From contig JADDYF010000459.1 of NCBI GenBank assembly GCA_015712185.1, forward strand, positions 1-46,919: a stretch of 46,919 nucleotides of DNA, given 5' to 3'. Shown piece by piece: positions 24,652-32,453 of this stretch; the first letter of the stretch is position 1; each line of letters opens with the position of its first letter. The notes under the pieces are model-generated. The model did no database searches. It worked only from the letters and a program-made list of their open reading frames with translations, and was not told the origin of the DNA. This DNA is from Bacteroidales bacterium (GTDB lineage Bacteria; Bacteroidota; Bacteroidia; Bacteroidales; VadinHA17). The translations under genes were made by a program, and so were the position numbers.

Positions 24652-26049
24652 ATGCCGCAACCAGCACACGATCCGTGGAGTTCCGTTAAAACCAGGAAGG
24701 ACATTCTGAATCTCTTCATGTTTCTTGCGAGTATTGCTGTAGTTGTTGCACTGTTATCAACCGGCATCCGTGGCAATCCTCTAGCACTGACAGGAATTAT
24801 TATAATCGTCAGCTCGTGCTACCTGGTGCTTTTCCTTTTTTTGTGGCAGTTCCGCCGCGAAGTCCTTGAAGTTGGAAGGAAGACATTCTTCATTATCCTG
24901 TCGATACTGACATTACTTTTAGTTACCAGATATGTACTTGACCGGTTTGACAGGAATGTCCTGTTCCTGATCCCGTATGCAATAATCCCCGTGATCATAC
25001 GAACGTTCTACGACGCCCGTCTTGCATTGTTCATTCACCTAATTACAATAATGCTGGCAGGATTCATGATACCCCAGTCATTCACCCTGATATTCATGAG
25101 TTTTATCTCGGGGATGATAGCAATATTCACCCTGACAAACATATACAGGAAAACACGACTTTTAATTACAGCCTTTATAGTTTTTCTGAGTTATTCGGTC
25201 CTTTATTTTGGAATAAGCCTGATGCTAGAGGGTAATCTGGCAGATATCGAATGGAAGAATTTCGGATTCTTTGCCGGTAACGGAATACTTATACTGGTGA
25301 GCTTCCCGTTGATCTTTTTATTTGAGAACAAGTTCCTGCTTCTTTCAGATACAACACTGCTGCAGCTGGCTGATACAAGTCAGCCTTTATTACGCAAGCT
25401 TGCTGATGATGCTCCAGGTTCATTTCAGCATTCTCTCCAGGTTGCTAATCTTGCTGAGGAAGCTGCGAGGGTTACTGGTGCAAGCCTGCTTCTCGTCAAA
25501 ACAGGAGCTCTATACCATGACATAGGAAAGATTGCAAATCCAAAATATTTTATTGAAAACCAGGCTGAAGGGATTAGTCCTCATGAGAACCTCAATCCCA
25601 GGGAAAGTTCCAGGCTTATTATCAATCATGTCAAGAACGGTGTCAACCTGGCGAAGAACTACAAGGTGCCAGTGCAGATAATCGATTTTATAAGGACTCA
25701 TCACGGGACAAGCGTTGCATATTACTTCTACAAGAAATTTCTCGATCTTAATCCAGGCATCACAGGTATCGAAAAGGAGTTTGCCTATCCGGGACCGAAA
25801 CCTTTCTCAGTGGAGACAGCTATTGTTATGATGGCTGATGCTGTGGAGGCATCGTCAAGAAGCCTCGAGGATTATACTGAAGAAAACATAAGTGAGCTGG
25901 TTGAGAGGATCTTATACATCCAGGAACAGGATGGTCAGTTTGCCGGTGCACCCCTGACGTATAAAAATATTTCAGATATCAAGGATGTCTTTAAGAAAAG
26001 ACTGTCAAACATTTACCATGCCCGTATAGCCTATCCCGAGAGAGGTTAA
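24652..26049 (+). CDS. membrane HD-domain phosphodiesterase, short PgpH/7TM-HD type
   Basis: A 465-residue protein with seven to eight hydrophobic segments (about residues 18-225), then an HD hydrolase domain: SFQHSLQVANLAEEAA (His260), LYHDIGK (His289-Asp290), SPHENLNP (His311), INHVKNG (His326), RTHHGTS (His350-351) and MMADAVEASSR. All metal ligands of the PgpH/YqfF group are present; known members hydrolyse c-di-AMP to pApA. Those members normally have a large extracellular 7TMR-HDED domain between the first and second membrane helices. Here these helices are only a few residues apart, so that domain is missing. It overlaps the convergent lolA by four bases. Confidence 0.85.
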   Translation: MPQPAHDPWSSVKTRKDILNLFMFLASIAVVVALLSTGIRGNPLALTGIIIIVSSCYLVLFLFLWQFRREVLEVGRKTFFIILSILTLLLVTRYVLDRFDRNVLFLIPYAIIPVIIRTFYDARLALFIHLITIMLAGFMIPQSFTLIFMSFISGMIAIFTLTNIYRKTRLLITAFIVFLSYSVLYFGISLMLEGNLADIEWKNFGFFAGNGILILVSFPLIFLFENKFLLLSDTTLLQLADTSQPLLRKLADDAPGSFQHSLQVANLAEEAARVTGASLLLVKTGALYHDIGKIANPKYFIENQAEGISPHENLNPRESSRLIINHVKNGVNLAKNYKVPVQIIDFIRTHHGTSVAYYFYKKFLDLNPGITGIEKEFAYPGPKPFSVETAIVMMADAVEASSRSLEDYTEENISELVERILYIQEQDGQFAGAPLTYKNISDIKDVFKKRLSNIYHARIAYPERG

Positions 26050-26699
26050 CGCATATCTATTATATCAACATCCCTGTATTTTTCAGGGGAGAAGCTGAAA
26101 AAGGACTGATCGGGCTTCTGTTTAAGGTTATAGTCCTTGACAATAAGTGTGGCGGTGATCCCGTCTCTTCTTTTATATTCAAGGCTCTTCAGATATAAAT
26201 TTGACCTGGCAATAAACAGCCTTACCCTGATCAGATCGTTTTTATAGTCTTCAGGATAAAGGTCAATAATATATACCTCGGGTCTTTCTTCTGTCAGACG
26301 GCTTTTATAACCTTTTTTATACATGGTAAAGATTGAAGACGGACGGCTCTGAAAAGAATCATCGTTCCTGTCGGGCTTTGTTATTGTGACCTCTTTTTCT
26401 GCCGGCAGGAGGCTCCATGATACTTCACCATTGAACCAGATAATATTGTCGGGGAGATCGAGCCTGTAACTGTTCCTGCTTAACAGAACTGAACCCTGTA
26501 ATGTATCGGTTGTTTTTTCCAGCTGGTCATCAGTGATCAGGAGGAATTTCATTGAAACGGACGGTGCACTGGTTGCAGAAGCCGAGAATTTATCAAGGAT
26601 GGCTACGGCCCGGGGGTCACTTTGTCCCGAGACGCATAATGCCAGCATAAGCGCCGAAAGAGTACCGGATATCTTTCTCATGTTTGCCATTTTAATCAA
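26046..26699 (-). CDS. lolA: LolA-like outer membrane lipoprotein carrier protein
   Basis: A periplasmic protein of 217 residues that would ferry lipoproteins from the inner to the outer membrane. After a signal peptide (SGTLSALMLALCVSGQ) comes AVAILDKFSASATSAPSVSMKF, then short beta strands such as SVLLSRNSYRLDLPDNIIWFNGEVSW, as in LolA. It starts eight bases inside the end of ftsK, so the two are translationally linked; the ftsK-lolA order recurs in Bacteroidota. The first ATG (MIKMANMRK) may be replaced by either of two nearby ATGs. Its 3' end overlaps the HD-domain gene by four bases. Confidence 0.85.
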   Translation of the reverse strand: MIKMANMRKISGTLSALMLALCVSGQSDPRAVAILDKFSASATSAPSVSMKFLLITDDQLEKTTDTLQGSVLLSRNSYRLDLPDNIIWFNGEVSWSLLPAEKEVTITKPDRNDDSFQSRPSSIFTMYKKGYKSRLTEERPEVYIIDLYPEDYKNDLIRVRLFIARSNLYLKSLEYKRRDGITATLIVKDYNLKQKPDQSFFSFSPEKYRDVDIIDMR

Positions 26700-29124
26700 G
26701 ACGCTCCAAAATCTGTTCCAAAATCATCATATCGGAGCACAGGACATCCCGGGCCTTGCTTCCTTCAAACGGACCTACGATACCGGCAGCCTCAAGCTGA
26801 TCGATAATCCTGCCTGCCCTGTTATATCCAATAGACAGTTTTCGCTGGATAAGGGAAGTGGAACCCTGCTGGTGCTGAACAACAAGCCGTGCAGCCTCTT
26901 CGAACATGGGATCCCTTTTTTTGAGGTCCACTTCAATCACACCTGCTTCTCTGTCGTCGATATATTCCGGAAGGTGCATGGCATCGGCATATCCCTGCTG
27001 AGACCCGATATATTCCGTCAGTTCTTCTATTTCGGGAGTGTCTATAAAAGCACATTGCAGTCTTACCGGTTCACTACCCGATGAGATGAGCATATCGCCG
27101 CGTCCTACAAGCCGGTCTGCTCCCGTTGTATCGAGAATTGTCCGGGAGTCAATTGATGAAAATACACGGAAAGCGATCCTGGTCGGGAAATTGGCTTTTA
27201 TGAACCCTGTAATAATATTTGTTGAAGGTCTCTGGGTGGATATTATAAGATGAATACCGATTGCTCTTGATACCTGTGCAAGTCTTCCGATGGGACCTTC
27301 GATTTCCCTTCCGGCAGTCATTATCAGGTCGGCAAACTCATCAATTATCAGAACAATGTACGGCAGGTATTTGTGCCCTTTTTCGGGATTAAGCTTCCGT
27401 GAAATGAACTTCTCGTTATACTCTCTGATATTCCTGACCTGGGCTTCTTTAAGGAGTTCAAGCCGGTTATCCATTTCGATGCAGAGGGAATAAAGCGTGT
27501 TGATGACTTTCTGTGTATCGGTAATTATCGCATCTTCTTCGCCGGGAAGCTTCGCAAGGAAATGACGTTCAATTTTTGTATAAAGAGGCAATTCGACCCG
27601 TTTGGGATCGATCAGTACCAATTTTATTTCTGCAGGATGCTTCTTGTATAGAATAGAGGTGATGATCGCATTTATCCCGACCGATTTTCCCTGTCCTGTA
27701 GCCCCTGCTATAAGCAAATGCGGCATCTTAGTGAGATCAACAATATAGGGATCGTTAGTGATTGTACGACCCAGGGCAAGTGCAATATCAAATTTTGATT
27801 CCTGAAATGCCTTGGATGTAATAAGTGAGCGCATTGATACAGTTTCGGGCTTCTTATTAGGTACCTCAATACCAACCGTGCCTCTTCCGGGAATGGGTGC
27901 AATGATTCTTATACCCATTGCTGAAAGATTCAGGGCAATATCATTCTCGAGGGATTTTATACGTGCCAGCTTCACACCGCGTTCGGGGATTATCTCATAC
28001 AATGTTACTGTTGGTCCGACAGTTGCAGAGATCTGCTTAATACTGATTTTGTAATCGCCAAGCGTCTTGATGATATTTTCTTTATTTTCAATAACCTCAG
28101 AATTATCGAAAACGTTTTCCGATTTATGCTCCCTGAGGATGGAGACAGGAGGAAGTTTATACCGGGACAGGTCGAGGCGCGGATCGTAGTTCTCCATTAT
28201 TTCCTCAACCTCTTCATCAGATAATATATCCTCTGCATCGGGTTTGGTAATATTGATAGGTATGGAAGTTTCCTTCGTTTTGACTTGTCTGTCGTTGTCA
28301 AAGTCGCGAATTATCGAGCTTTTATGAGAATCAGGAGTTTCTGTCTCAATCCTGTCCTCCTCTTCTTTTTCAGTGATTGTATTCCTTACATGGAACTCGA
28401 CGTCGCTTCTTCCATCAGCTTCATCTCTGGCACTTTCGGATTTTCCGATGGAAGCAGATTCTTCATGTTTCTCTTTCTTCGGGAATAAATAATCTTTGAG
28501 CCTCCTGAAGGCCAGCATCTTTGAGCTGAATGATGACGGGTGAACTCTCAAAGCAAGAACAAGATAAGATACAGTAACAAAAGCAAGGAGGATACCTGTC
28601 CCTGTTCTGCCCATAAATGCATTCAGCCAGGTTGTTAGGACATATCCCTGTCCTCCGCCCGGTCCGCTCATCAGATAACCCTCTGATTTACCAAAGATAT
28701 AGCTCAGGAGCAGGGACAGGATGATTGCTGCAAAGGTAAATTTGGCTAACAGGCTCCATACTCTTATTCCCGGGAAATTGAGAAGATGCAGACCTAATGT
28801 TCCAAAAATAACCGGGATAAAAAAACCTCCAAATCCGAAACCATAGCCTATAATCATCTTGGCAATCATATGCCCAAGCCTGCCTCCCCAGTTTTTTACG
28901 ACTGTTTCAGGTCCTGAGATTACTTCAGAATGCGGCAAACTGAGGTCTGGTTTCCACCAGAACAGGTATGAGATACAGGCAACAAGCAGATACAATGCTA
29001 CTCCCGTAATAAGGATGCCGACGACAAACTTTGTTCTTTCGTCAGTAAAGAACGGTTTTGATTTACCTGAGCCCTTTCCTGTTTTAGATGATTTCCTGCT
29101 GCTGTCTTCTTTGTCCTTATTCAT
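26692..29124 (-). CDS. ftsK: DNA translocase FtsK/SpoIIIE
   Basis: FtsK pumps chromosomal DNA through the division septum and links segregation to division. The 810-residue protein has a Lys/Ser-rich start, about four to five membrane helices (residues 30-190), an acidic linker (210-320), then the motor with LLIAGATGQGKSVGIN (Walker A, about 470-480), VLIDPKRVELPLY, VLIIDEFADLIM (Walker B) and ISTQRPSTNIITG. A C-terminal winged-helix gamma domain begins near TSLIQRKLSIGYNRAGRI. It is followed by lolA with an 8-bp overlap. Confidence 0.96.
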   Translation of the reverse strand: MNKDKEDSSRKSSKTGKGSGKSKPFFTDERTKFVVGILITGVALYLLVACISYLFWWKPDLSLPHSEVISGPETVVKNWGGRLGHMIAKMIIGYGFGFGGFFIPVIFGTLGLHLLNFPGIRVWSLLAKFTFAAIILSLLLSYIFGKSEGYLMSGPGGGQGYVLTTWLNAFMGRTGTGILLAFVTVSYLVLALRVHPSSFSSKMLAFRRLKDYLFPKKEKHEESASIGKSESARDEADGRSDVEFHVRNTITEKEEEDRIETETPDSHKSSIIRDFDNDRQVKTKETSIPINITKPDAEDILSDEEVEEIMENYDPRLDLSRYKLPPVSILREHKSENVFDNSEVIENKENIIKTLGDYKISIKQISATVGPTVTLYEIIPERGVKLARIKSLENDIALNLSAMGIRIIAPIPGRGTVGIEVPNKKPETVSMRSLITSKAFQESKFDIALALGRTITNDPYIVDLTKMPHLLIAGATGQGKSVGINAIITSILYKKHPAEIKLVLIDPKRVELPLYTKIERHFLAKLPGEEDAIITDTQKVINTLYSLCIEMDNRLELLKEAQVRNIREYNEKFISRKLNPEKGHKYLPYIVLIIDEFADLIMTAGREIEGPIGRLAQVSRAIGIHLIISTQRPSTNIITGFIKANFPTRIAFRVFSSIDSRTILDTTGADRLVGRGDMLISSGSEPVRLQCAFIDTPEIEELTEYIGSQQGYADAMHLPEYIDDREAGVIEVDLKKRDPMFEEAARLVVQHQQGSTSLIQRKLSIGYNRAGRIIDQLEAAGIVGPFEGSKARDVLCSDMMILEQILERLD

Positions 29125-29146
29125 TATACATCCCGAAAATGCATGC

Positions 29147-29154
29147 CAAAGGTA
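29147..29154 (-). promoter_or_regulatory. Bacteroidota -7 box for ftsK
   Basis: On the minus strand this reads TACCTTTG, matching TAnnTTTG, 22 bases before the ftsK ATG. Confidence 0.5.
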
Positions 29155-29275
29155 ATAAATAAAATTATTGGGCGAACAGAACTATCTACAGGATGGAAAT
29201 GATGCTGGGCAGTTTGAATTCCCGTGAAGGGCGGAAGGTGACCAGTTAACAGGTTGTAACAGCAATCGTGATAGT

Positions 29276-29289
29276 TACCGGCTACCGGT
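29276..29289 (+). repeat. two-unit 7-bp repeat (TACCGGY)
   Basis: TACCGGC followed by TACCGGT, nine bases from the stop of the adjacent minus-strand lipoprotein gene. The word is a rotation of the CCGGCTA word of the array at 31269-31303. Confidence 0.5.
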
Positions 29290-29298
29290 GGTACGTCA

Positions 29299-30042
29299 TC
29301 AGAGGCTTAAAGTTATCATCTTGTTTATGAACCTGGTAATATCTTCCCTTGATACCCTTACATATCTTTCTCTTCTTTCGAATTCTCTGTCCTGTACCTC
29401 TATCTTGTATACATTTTCAGCAGAAAAATGCATTTCAGCCGGACCAATAAAAAAGAAAAAGTTCATTAATACCCCGTTTATATCCCTGAAAGGTGTTGAG
29501 GCATTGGGATTTTCAACATCTATTTCGTCGGTGTACCAGACATTAAAGATCCTTTTCCTGTCAAACGGGAAAGTGACCTCAGCATTTTTACAGTTGAATC
29601 CGCAGATTACCGTGGTTTTCGGGGTCTTTTTTATCTCCAGTCCTTTCATTTTATCAAATCCCGGATGCATTTCTCCACGATCAGAAGAGTAAAATTGTTT
29701 TATTGTAAAAAGACTGATGTAGGTATCAAAAATATCTTTTTTAGGATTGGTAAGATTCGTAATACCCGAATTTCCAAATGGTGAAAGTATTTCGAAGAGA
29801 ATTTTATCGTCTTTGAAGGATACAACGAGGTTCTTAGGCATGAACTCCTTGTGTATCGGATTTATAACTCCCTTGTATTCAATGGTATAGTGAATCTCAC
29901 CCTGATTGATATGTTTTGCTCCCCTTTCTTTACAGGAATATGCCGAAAATGCTAAGACGAGTGCAATAAGCAATCCGTATCTGGAAATCACTAAGCTTCT
30001 CTTTTGGAAAGTGTAAAAATAATACTCTTTTTGAAATTTCAA
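29299..30042 (-). CDS. putative lipoprotein, DUF4412/GLPGLI-like
   Basis: A 247-residue protein with a hydrophobic N-terminal segment and lipobox (VLAFSAYSC, Cys37). The body has the pattern of Bacteroidota DUF4412/GLPGLI-type exported proteins: GEIHYTIEYKGVINP, a central beta-rich part, then KTTVICGFNCKNAEVTF followed by FNVWYTDEI. Function is unknown. The N-terminus before the membrane segment is long (about 20 residues), so a later start is possible. It lies upstream of ftsK on the same strand, separated by about 170 bases that hold only the ftsK promoter and a short two-unit repeat. Confidence 0.65.
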   Translation of the reverse strand: MKFQKEYYFYTFQKRSLVISRYGLLIALVLAFSAYSCKERGAKHINQGEIHYTIEYKGVINPIHKEFMPKNLVVSFKDDKILFEILSPFGNSGITNLTNPKKDIFDTYISLFTIKQFYSSDRGEMHPGFDKMKGLEIKKTPKTTVICGFNCKNAEVTFPFDRKRIFNVWYTDEIDVENPNASTPFRDINGVLMNFFFFIGPAEMHFSAENVYKIEVQDREFERRERYVRVSREDITRFINKMITLSL

Positions 30043-30140
30043 ATTTCCTGATTATGATTTGTTTGATTTTATCTGTCGTCCTTCTGGTTACGGTCCTCTG
30101 GCATCAGGTACCCAGTAAAACGGCCCGGACAAAATTTTAT

Positions 30141-30148
30141 TACCTTTG
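30141..30148 (+). promoter_or_regulatory. Bacteroidota -7 box for argF
   Basis: TACCTTTG matches TAnnTTTG. It lies 59 bases before the argF ATG, giving a leader of roughly 50 nt. Confidence 0.5.
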
Positions 30149-30207
30149 TACTCTTAATTATAGAACTTCAAACTTTAAATACCTCAGGCACTCCAAACCG
30201 ACTTATC

Positions 30208-31218
30208 ATGGAAATCAACCTTCGTAATCGTCATTTTCTAAAACTTCTCGATTTCACGCCGGTAGAGATCAAATATCTGCTTGACCTGGCTTCGGACCTG
30301 AAAAAAGCAAAACATACCGGAACAGAAAAACAGCATCTGAAAGGGAAAAATATTGCTTTGATCTTCGAAAAAGCTTCGACAAGAACCAGGTGTTCATTCG
30401 AGGTTGCCGCATATGACCAGGGTGCAAGTGTCACATACCTGGGTCCGAGCGGTACACAGATCGGACAGAAAGAATCGATGAAAGATACCGCGAGGATTCT
30501 CGGGCGGTTGTATGATGGTATTGAATACCGTGGATTCGGGCAGGAAATTGTTGAGGAACTGGCAAAGTACGCCGGCGTGCCGGTATGGAATGGTCTTACC
30601 AATGAATTTCATCCCACACAGATACTTGCTGATTTCATGACAATGCAGGAGCATTCCGATAAGCCGCTTAATATGATTTCTTTCTGTTATCTGGGCGATT
30701 CGCGTTTTAACATGGGTAACTCCCTCATGGTTGGCGCTGCCAAAATGGGAATGGATTTCAGGGCAGCCGCTCCCGGGGCATTTCAGCCATCACCCGAACT
30801 GGTTGCGAAATGCAGGGAGATTGCGCAGATGACAGGATCAAAAATACTGATCACCGAGAATGTGGATGAAGCCGTAAGAGGAGTGGATTTTCTCTATACC
30901 GACGTTTGGGTATCGATGGGAGAACCGGAAACTGTATGGGAGGAACGGATCAACCTTCTGAAGCCTTACCAGGTAAATATGGAAGTCATAAAAAAGACCA
31001 ATAATCCTAAAGTAAAATTTCTTCACTGTCTGCCTGCTTTTCATAACAGGGAGACAAGGGTCGGGGAGGATATTTTCAGAAGATTCGGACTCAACGGTAT
31101 GGAAGTTACCGAAGATGTTTTTGAGTCGGAATATTCAATAGTATTTGATGAAGCTGAGAACAGGCTTCATACTATAAAAGCCGTGATGGTGGCAACGATT
31201 GGGGATCGTAGGTTATAG
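30208..31218 (+). CDS. argF: ornithine carbamoyltransferase
   Basis: The enzyme makes citrulline from ornithine and carbamoyl phosphate. The carbamoyl-phosphate loop [10 protein letters not shown] (near residue 55), [11 protein letters not shown], the DSRFNMGNS region and the ornithine-binding FLHCLPAFH are all present. The 336 residues and the sequence resemble the E. coli-type transferase of about 334 residues, not the shorter acetyl- or succinyl-ornithine enzymes found in some Bacteroides; substrate choice remains to be tested. No other arginine gene is adjacent. The stop TAG is the first triplet of a 7-bp tandem repeat. Confidence 0.93.
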   Translation: MEINLRNRHFLKLLDFTPVEIKYLLDLASDLKKAKHTGTEKQHLKGKNIALIFEKASTRTRCSFEVAAYDQGASVTYLGPSGTQIGQKESMKDTARILGRLYDGIEYRGFGQEIVEELAKYAGVPVWNGLTNEFHPTQILADFMTMQEHSDKPLNMISFCYLGDSRFNMGNSLMVGAAKMGMDFRAAAPGAFQPSPELVAKCREIAQMTGSKILITENVDEAVRGVDFLYTDVWVSMGEPETVWEERINLLKPYQVNMEVIKKTNNPKVKFLHCLPAFHNRETRVGEDIFRRFGLNGMEVTEDVFESEYSIVFDEAENRLHTIKAVMVATIGDRRL

Positions 31219-31229
31219 CTCGTAGCTCG
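31216..31229 (+). repeat. 7-bp tandem repeat TAGCTCG x2 overlapping the argF stop
   Basis: Two exact copies of TAGCTCG, the first containing the argF TAG stop. Degenerate units (ATCGTAG, GTTATAG) can be read upstream into the last argF codons. The same word returns at 31309-31336. Confidence 0.65.
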
Positions 31230-31238
31230 CAAGATCAC

Positions 31239-31262
31239 AAAAAAATCCCCTCATGGGAGGGG
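31239..31262 (-). terminator. intrinsic terminator, minus strand (DUF456 gene)
   Basis: CCCCTC-ATGG-GAGGGG forms a six-pair GC-rich stem. On the minus strand it is followed by A and then seven T residues. It would end transcripts leaving the DUF456 gene, about 130 bases downstream of that gene's stop, after reading through the repeat cluster. Confidence 0.65.
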
Positions 31263-31268
31263 GGGCTT

Positions 31269-31303
31269 CCGGCTACCGGCTACCGAATACCGAATACCGG
31301 CGA
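31269..31303 (+). repeat. 7-bp tandem array, CCGGCTA/CCGAATA (5 units)
   Basis: CCGGCTA, CCGGCTA, CCGAATA, CCGAATA, CCGGCGA in perfect 7-bp register. Confidence 0.85.
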
Positions 31304-31308
31304 CCTGT

Positions 31309-31336
31309 TCGTAGCGTATAGCTCGTAGCTCATAGT
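31309..31336 (+). repeat. 7-bp tandem array, TCGTAGC type (4 units)
   Basis: TCGTAGC, GTATAGC, TCGTAGC, TCATAGT. This is the same word, in the same orientation, as the repeat overlapping the argF stop. Confidence 0.75.
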
Positions 31337-31360
31337 CTGATTTTATTTAATATTGAATCA

Positions 31361-31388
31361 GCCCTGAGCCCTGATCCCTGATCCCTGA
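31361..31388 (+). repeat. 7-bp tandem array, KCCCTGA (4 units)
   Basis: GCCCTGA, GCCCTGA, TCCCTGA, TCCCTGA in register. The array ends one base before the stop codon of the minus-strand DUF456 gene. Confidence 0.85.
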
Positions 31389-31389
31389 G

Positions 31390-31872
31390 CTATCTGACTA
31401 TCAGTTCCCTCACAAAATAGAAAGTCATTATAAAAGAGGCGGCGAGTTTCAGGCCAATGCCTGTCAGAAAGCCCAGCAGGCTTCCAAAGCCGGCTTTGAC
31501 AGCATAGCGTATATCATCCTTAAAGATCAGTTCTCCAACAACTGCACCAAGCAGCGGTCCTATAATGATCCCGACAGGTCCGAGGAAAAGTCCGATAATT
31601 AATCCGACGGTTGCACCCCTTGTCCCATATTTGGAACCACCGAATCTCTTTGTTCCCCAGATCGGAACAATATAATCGAGAATAGTAACTACCACCGTGA
31701 TGGTTGCAAGAATTATCAATGTCGTTAAACTGAAATGTCCGAATTTTGTAGCCTGAAGGGATATAAGTCCGAGAAAGCTGAGAGGTGGCCCCGGAAGGAC
31801 CGGCACGAGACAACCGATTATTCCGATTATCATCAGAATAATTCCTAATATTAGAAGAACAATATCGAGCAT
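31390..31872 (-). CDS. DUF456 family membrane protein
   Basis: A 160-residue protein made almost entirely of hydrophobic helices, beginning IVLLILGIILMIIGIIGCLVPVLPGPPLSFLGL, the typical start of DUF456 proteins. Glycine-zipper-like segments GLIIGLFLGPVGIIIGPLLGA and GFGSLLGFLTGIGLK follow. The function of the family is not known. It follows the DUF3276 gene by 16 bases and is probably co-transcribed with it. Its stop abuts a 7-bp repeat array. Confidence 0.85.
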   Translation of the reverse strand: MLDIVLLILGIILMIIGIIGCLVPVLPGPPLSFLGLISLQATKFGHFSLTTLIILATITVVVTILDYIVPIWGTKRFGGSKYGTRGATVGLIIGLFLGPVGIIIGPLLGAVVGELIFKDDIRYAVKAGFGSLLGFLTGIGLKLAASFIMTFYFVRELIVR

Positions 31873-31888
31873 CTGGAATTAACCTTGG

Positions 31889-32290
31889 TTATTTCTTACC
31901 CAGGTCATCAAATTCGATGTCAGTAAATTCTTCCGTTTTAATGGTTTCATCCTCCTGGCTGGCTGAAGTTGCTGGCAGCGGTTCAGGGACATTGAGGACA
32001 CCTTTGCCGTTGCCAATATATGTTACAGCATCTTTTAATCCTTCGGTGAATTTCTCAAAGTCTTCCTTATAGAGAAAAATCTTGTGTTTCTCATAAAATA
32101 CTTTGCCTTCTTTACCTAAACGCTTTTTGCTTTCCGTAATGGTAAGATAATAGTCTTCTTTCCGGGTAGCTTTGACATCAAAAAAATAGGTTCTTTTCCC
32201 GGCACGGACAACCCTGGTGAAGATCTCCTCTCTCTGGACCTTTTCCTCACTCCCGTTAACAGTTTCTTTTGTTCCGGTTTCGTCTTCCAT
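31889..32290 (-). CDS. DUF3276 / PUR-domain nucleic-acid-binding protein
   Basis: A protein of about 133 residues with the segment REEIFTRVVRAGKRTYFFDVKATRKEDYYLTITESKK, the Bacteroidota PUR-alpha-like domain that binds single-stranded nucleic acids in studied homologues. The C-terminal tail is acidic (EEFTDIEFDDLGKK). I chose the ATG at 32290 because the track start at 32332 lies in a promoter-like element, and the preferred start removes an unlikely N-terminus (MTIQIKSLTLTDLQ). It diverges from nusB. Confidence 0.85.
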   Translation of the reverse strand: MEDETGTKETVNGSEEKVQREEIFTRVVRAGKRTYFFDVKATRKEDYYLTITESKKRLGKEGKVFYEKHKIFLYKEDFEKFTEGLKDAVTYIGNGKGVLNVPEPLPATSASQEDETIKTEEFTDIEFDDLGKK

Positions 32291-32329
32291 TTGTAAGTCA
32301 GTTAATGTTAGGGATTTAATTTGTATCGT

Positions 32330-32337
32330 CAAATGTA
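32330..32337 (-). promoter_or_regulatory. Bacteroidota -7 box for the DUF3276 gene
   Basis: On the minus strand this reads TACATTTG, matching TAnnTTTG, about 39 bases before the chosen ATG. Confidence 0.45.
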
Positions 32338-32420
32338 AGAATTATTTTCTCAAATCAAAATATGGTTCAGAAATTGTCGGGAAAATTTACCTTTCTGTTT
32401 CAATGGTAAAGGAAAAAGAG

Positions 32421-32428
32421 TATTTTTG
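32421..32428 (+). promoter_or_regulatory. Bacteroidota -7 box for the nusB operon
   Basis: TATTTTTG followed by CACC matches TAnnTTTG, 25 bases before the nusB ATG at 32454. It rules out the upstream extension in the ORF track. Confidence 0.5.
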
Positions 32429-32453
32429 CACCTTTATTTCAGGTTCTTTACTG

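Noticed and set aside
26533-27084. 183-residue plus-strand ORF
   Set aside because: Antisense shadow of lolA and ftsK; no motif or promoter of its own.
29125-29298. tRNA or small RNA gene in the ftsK upstream gap
   Set aside because: I could not find a cloverleaf or a conserved RNA; only a promoter box and a short doublet are visible.
32217-32453. Upstream extension of NusB in the ORF track (79 residues)
   Set aside because: It covers the divergent DUF3276 start and both promoter boxes, and the natural NusB N-terminus starts at 32454.
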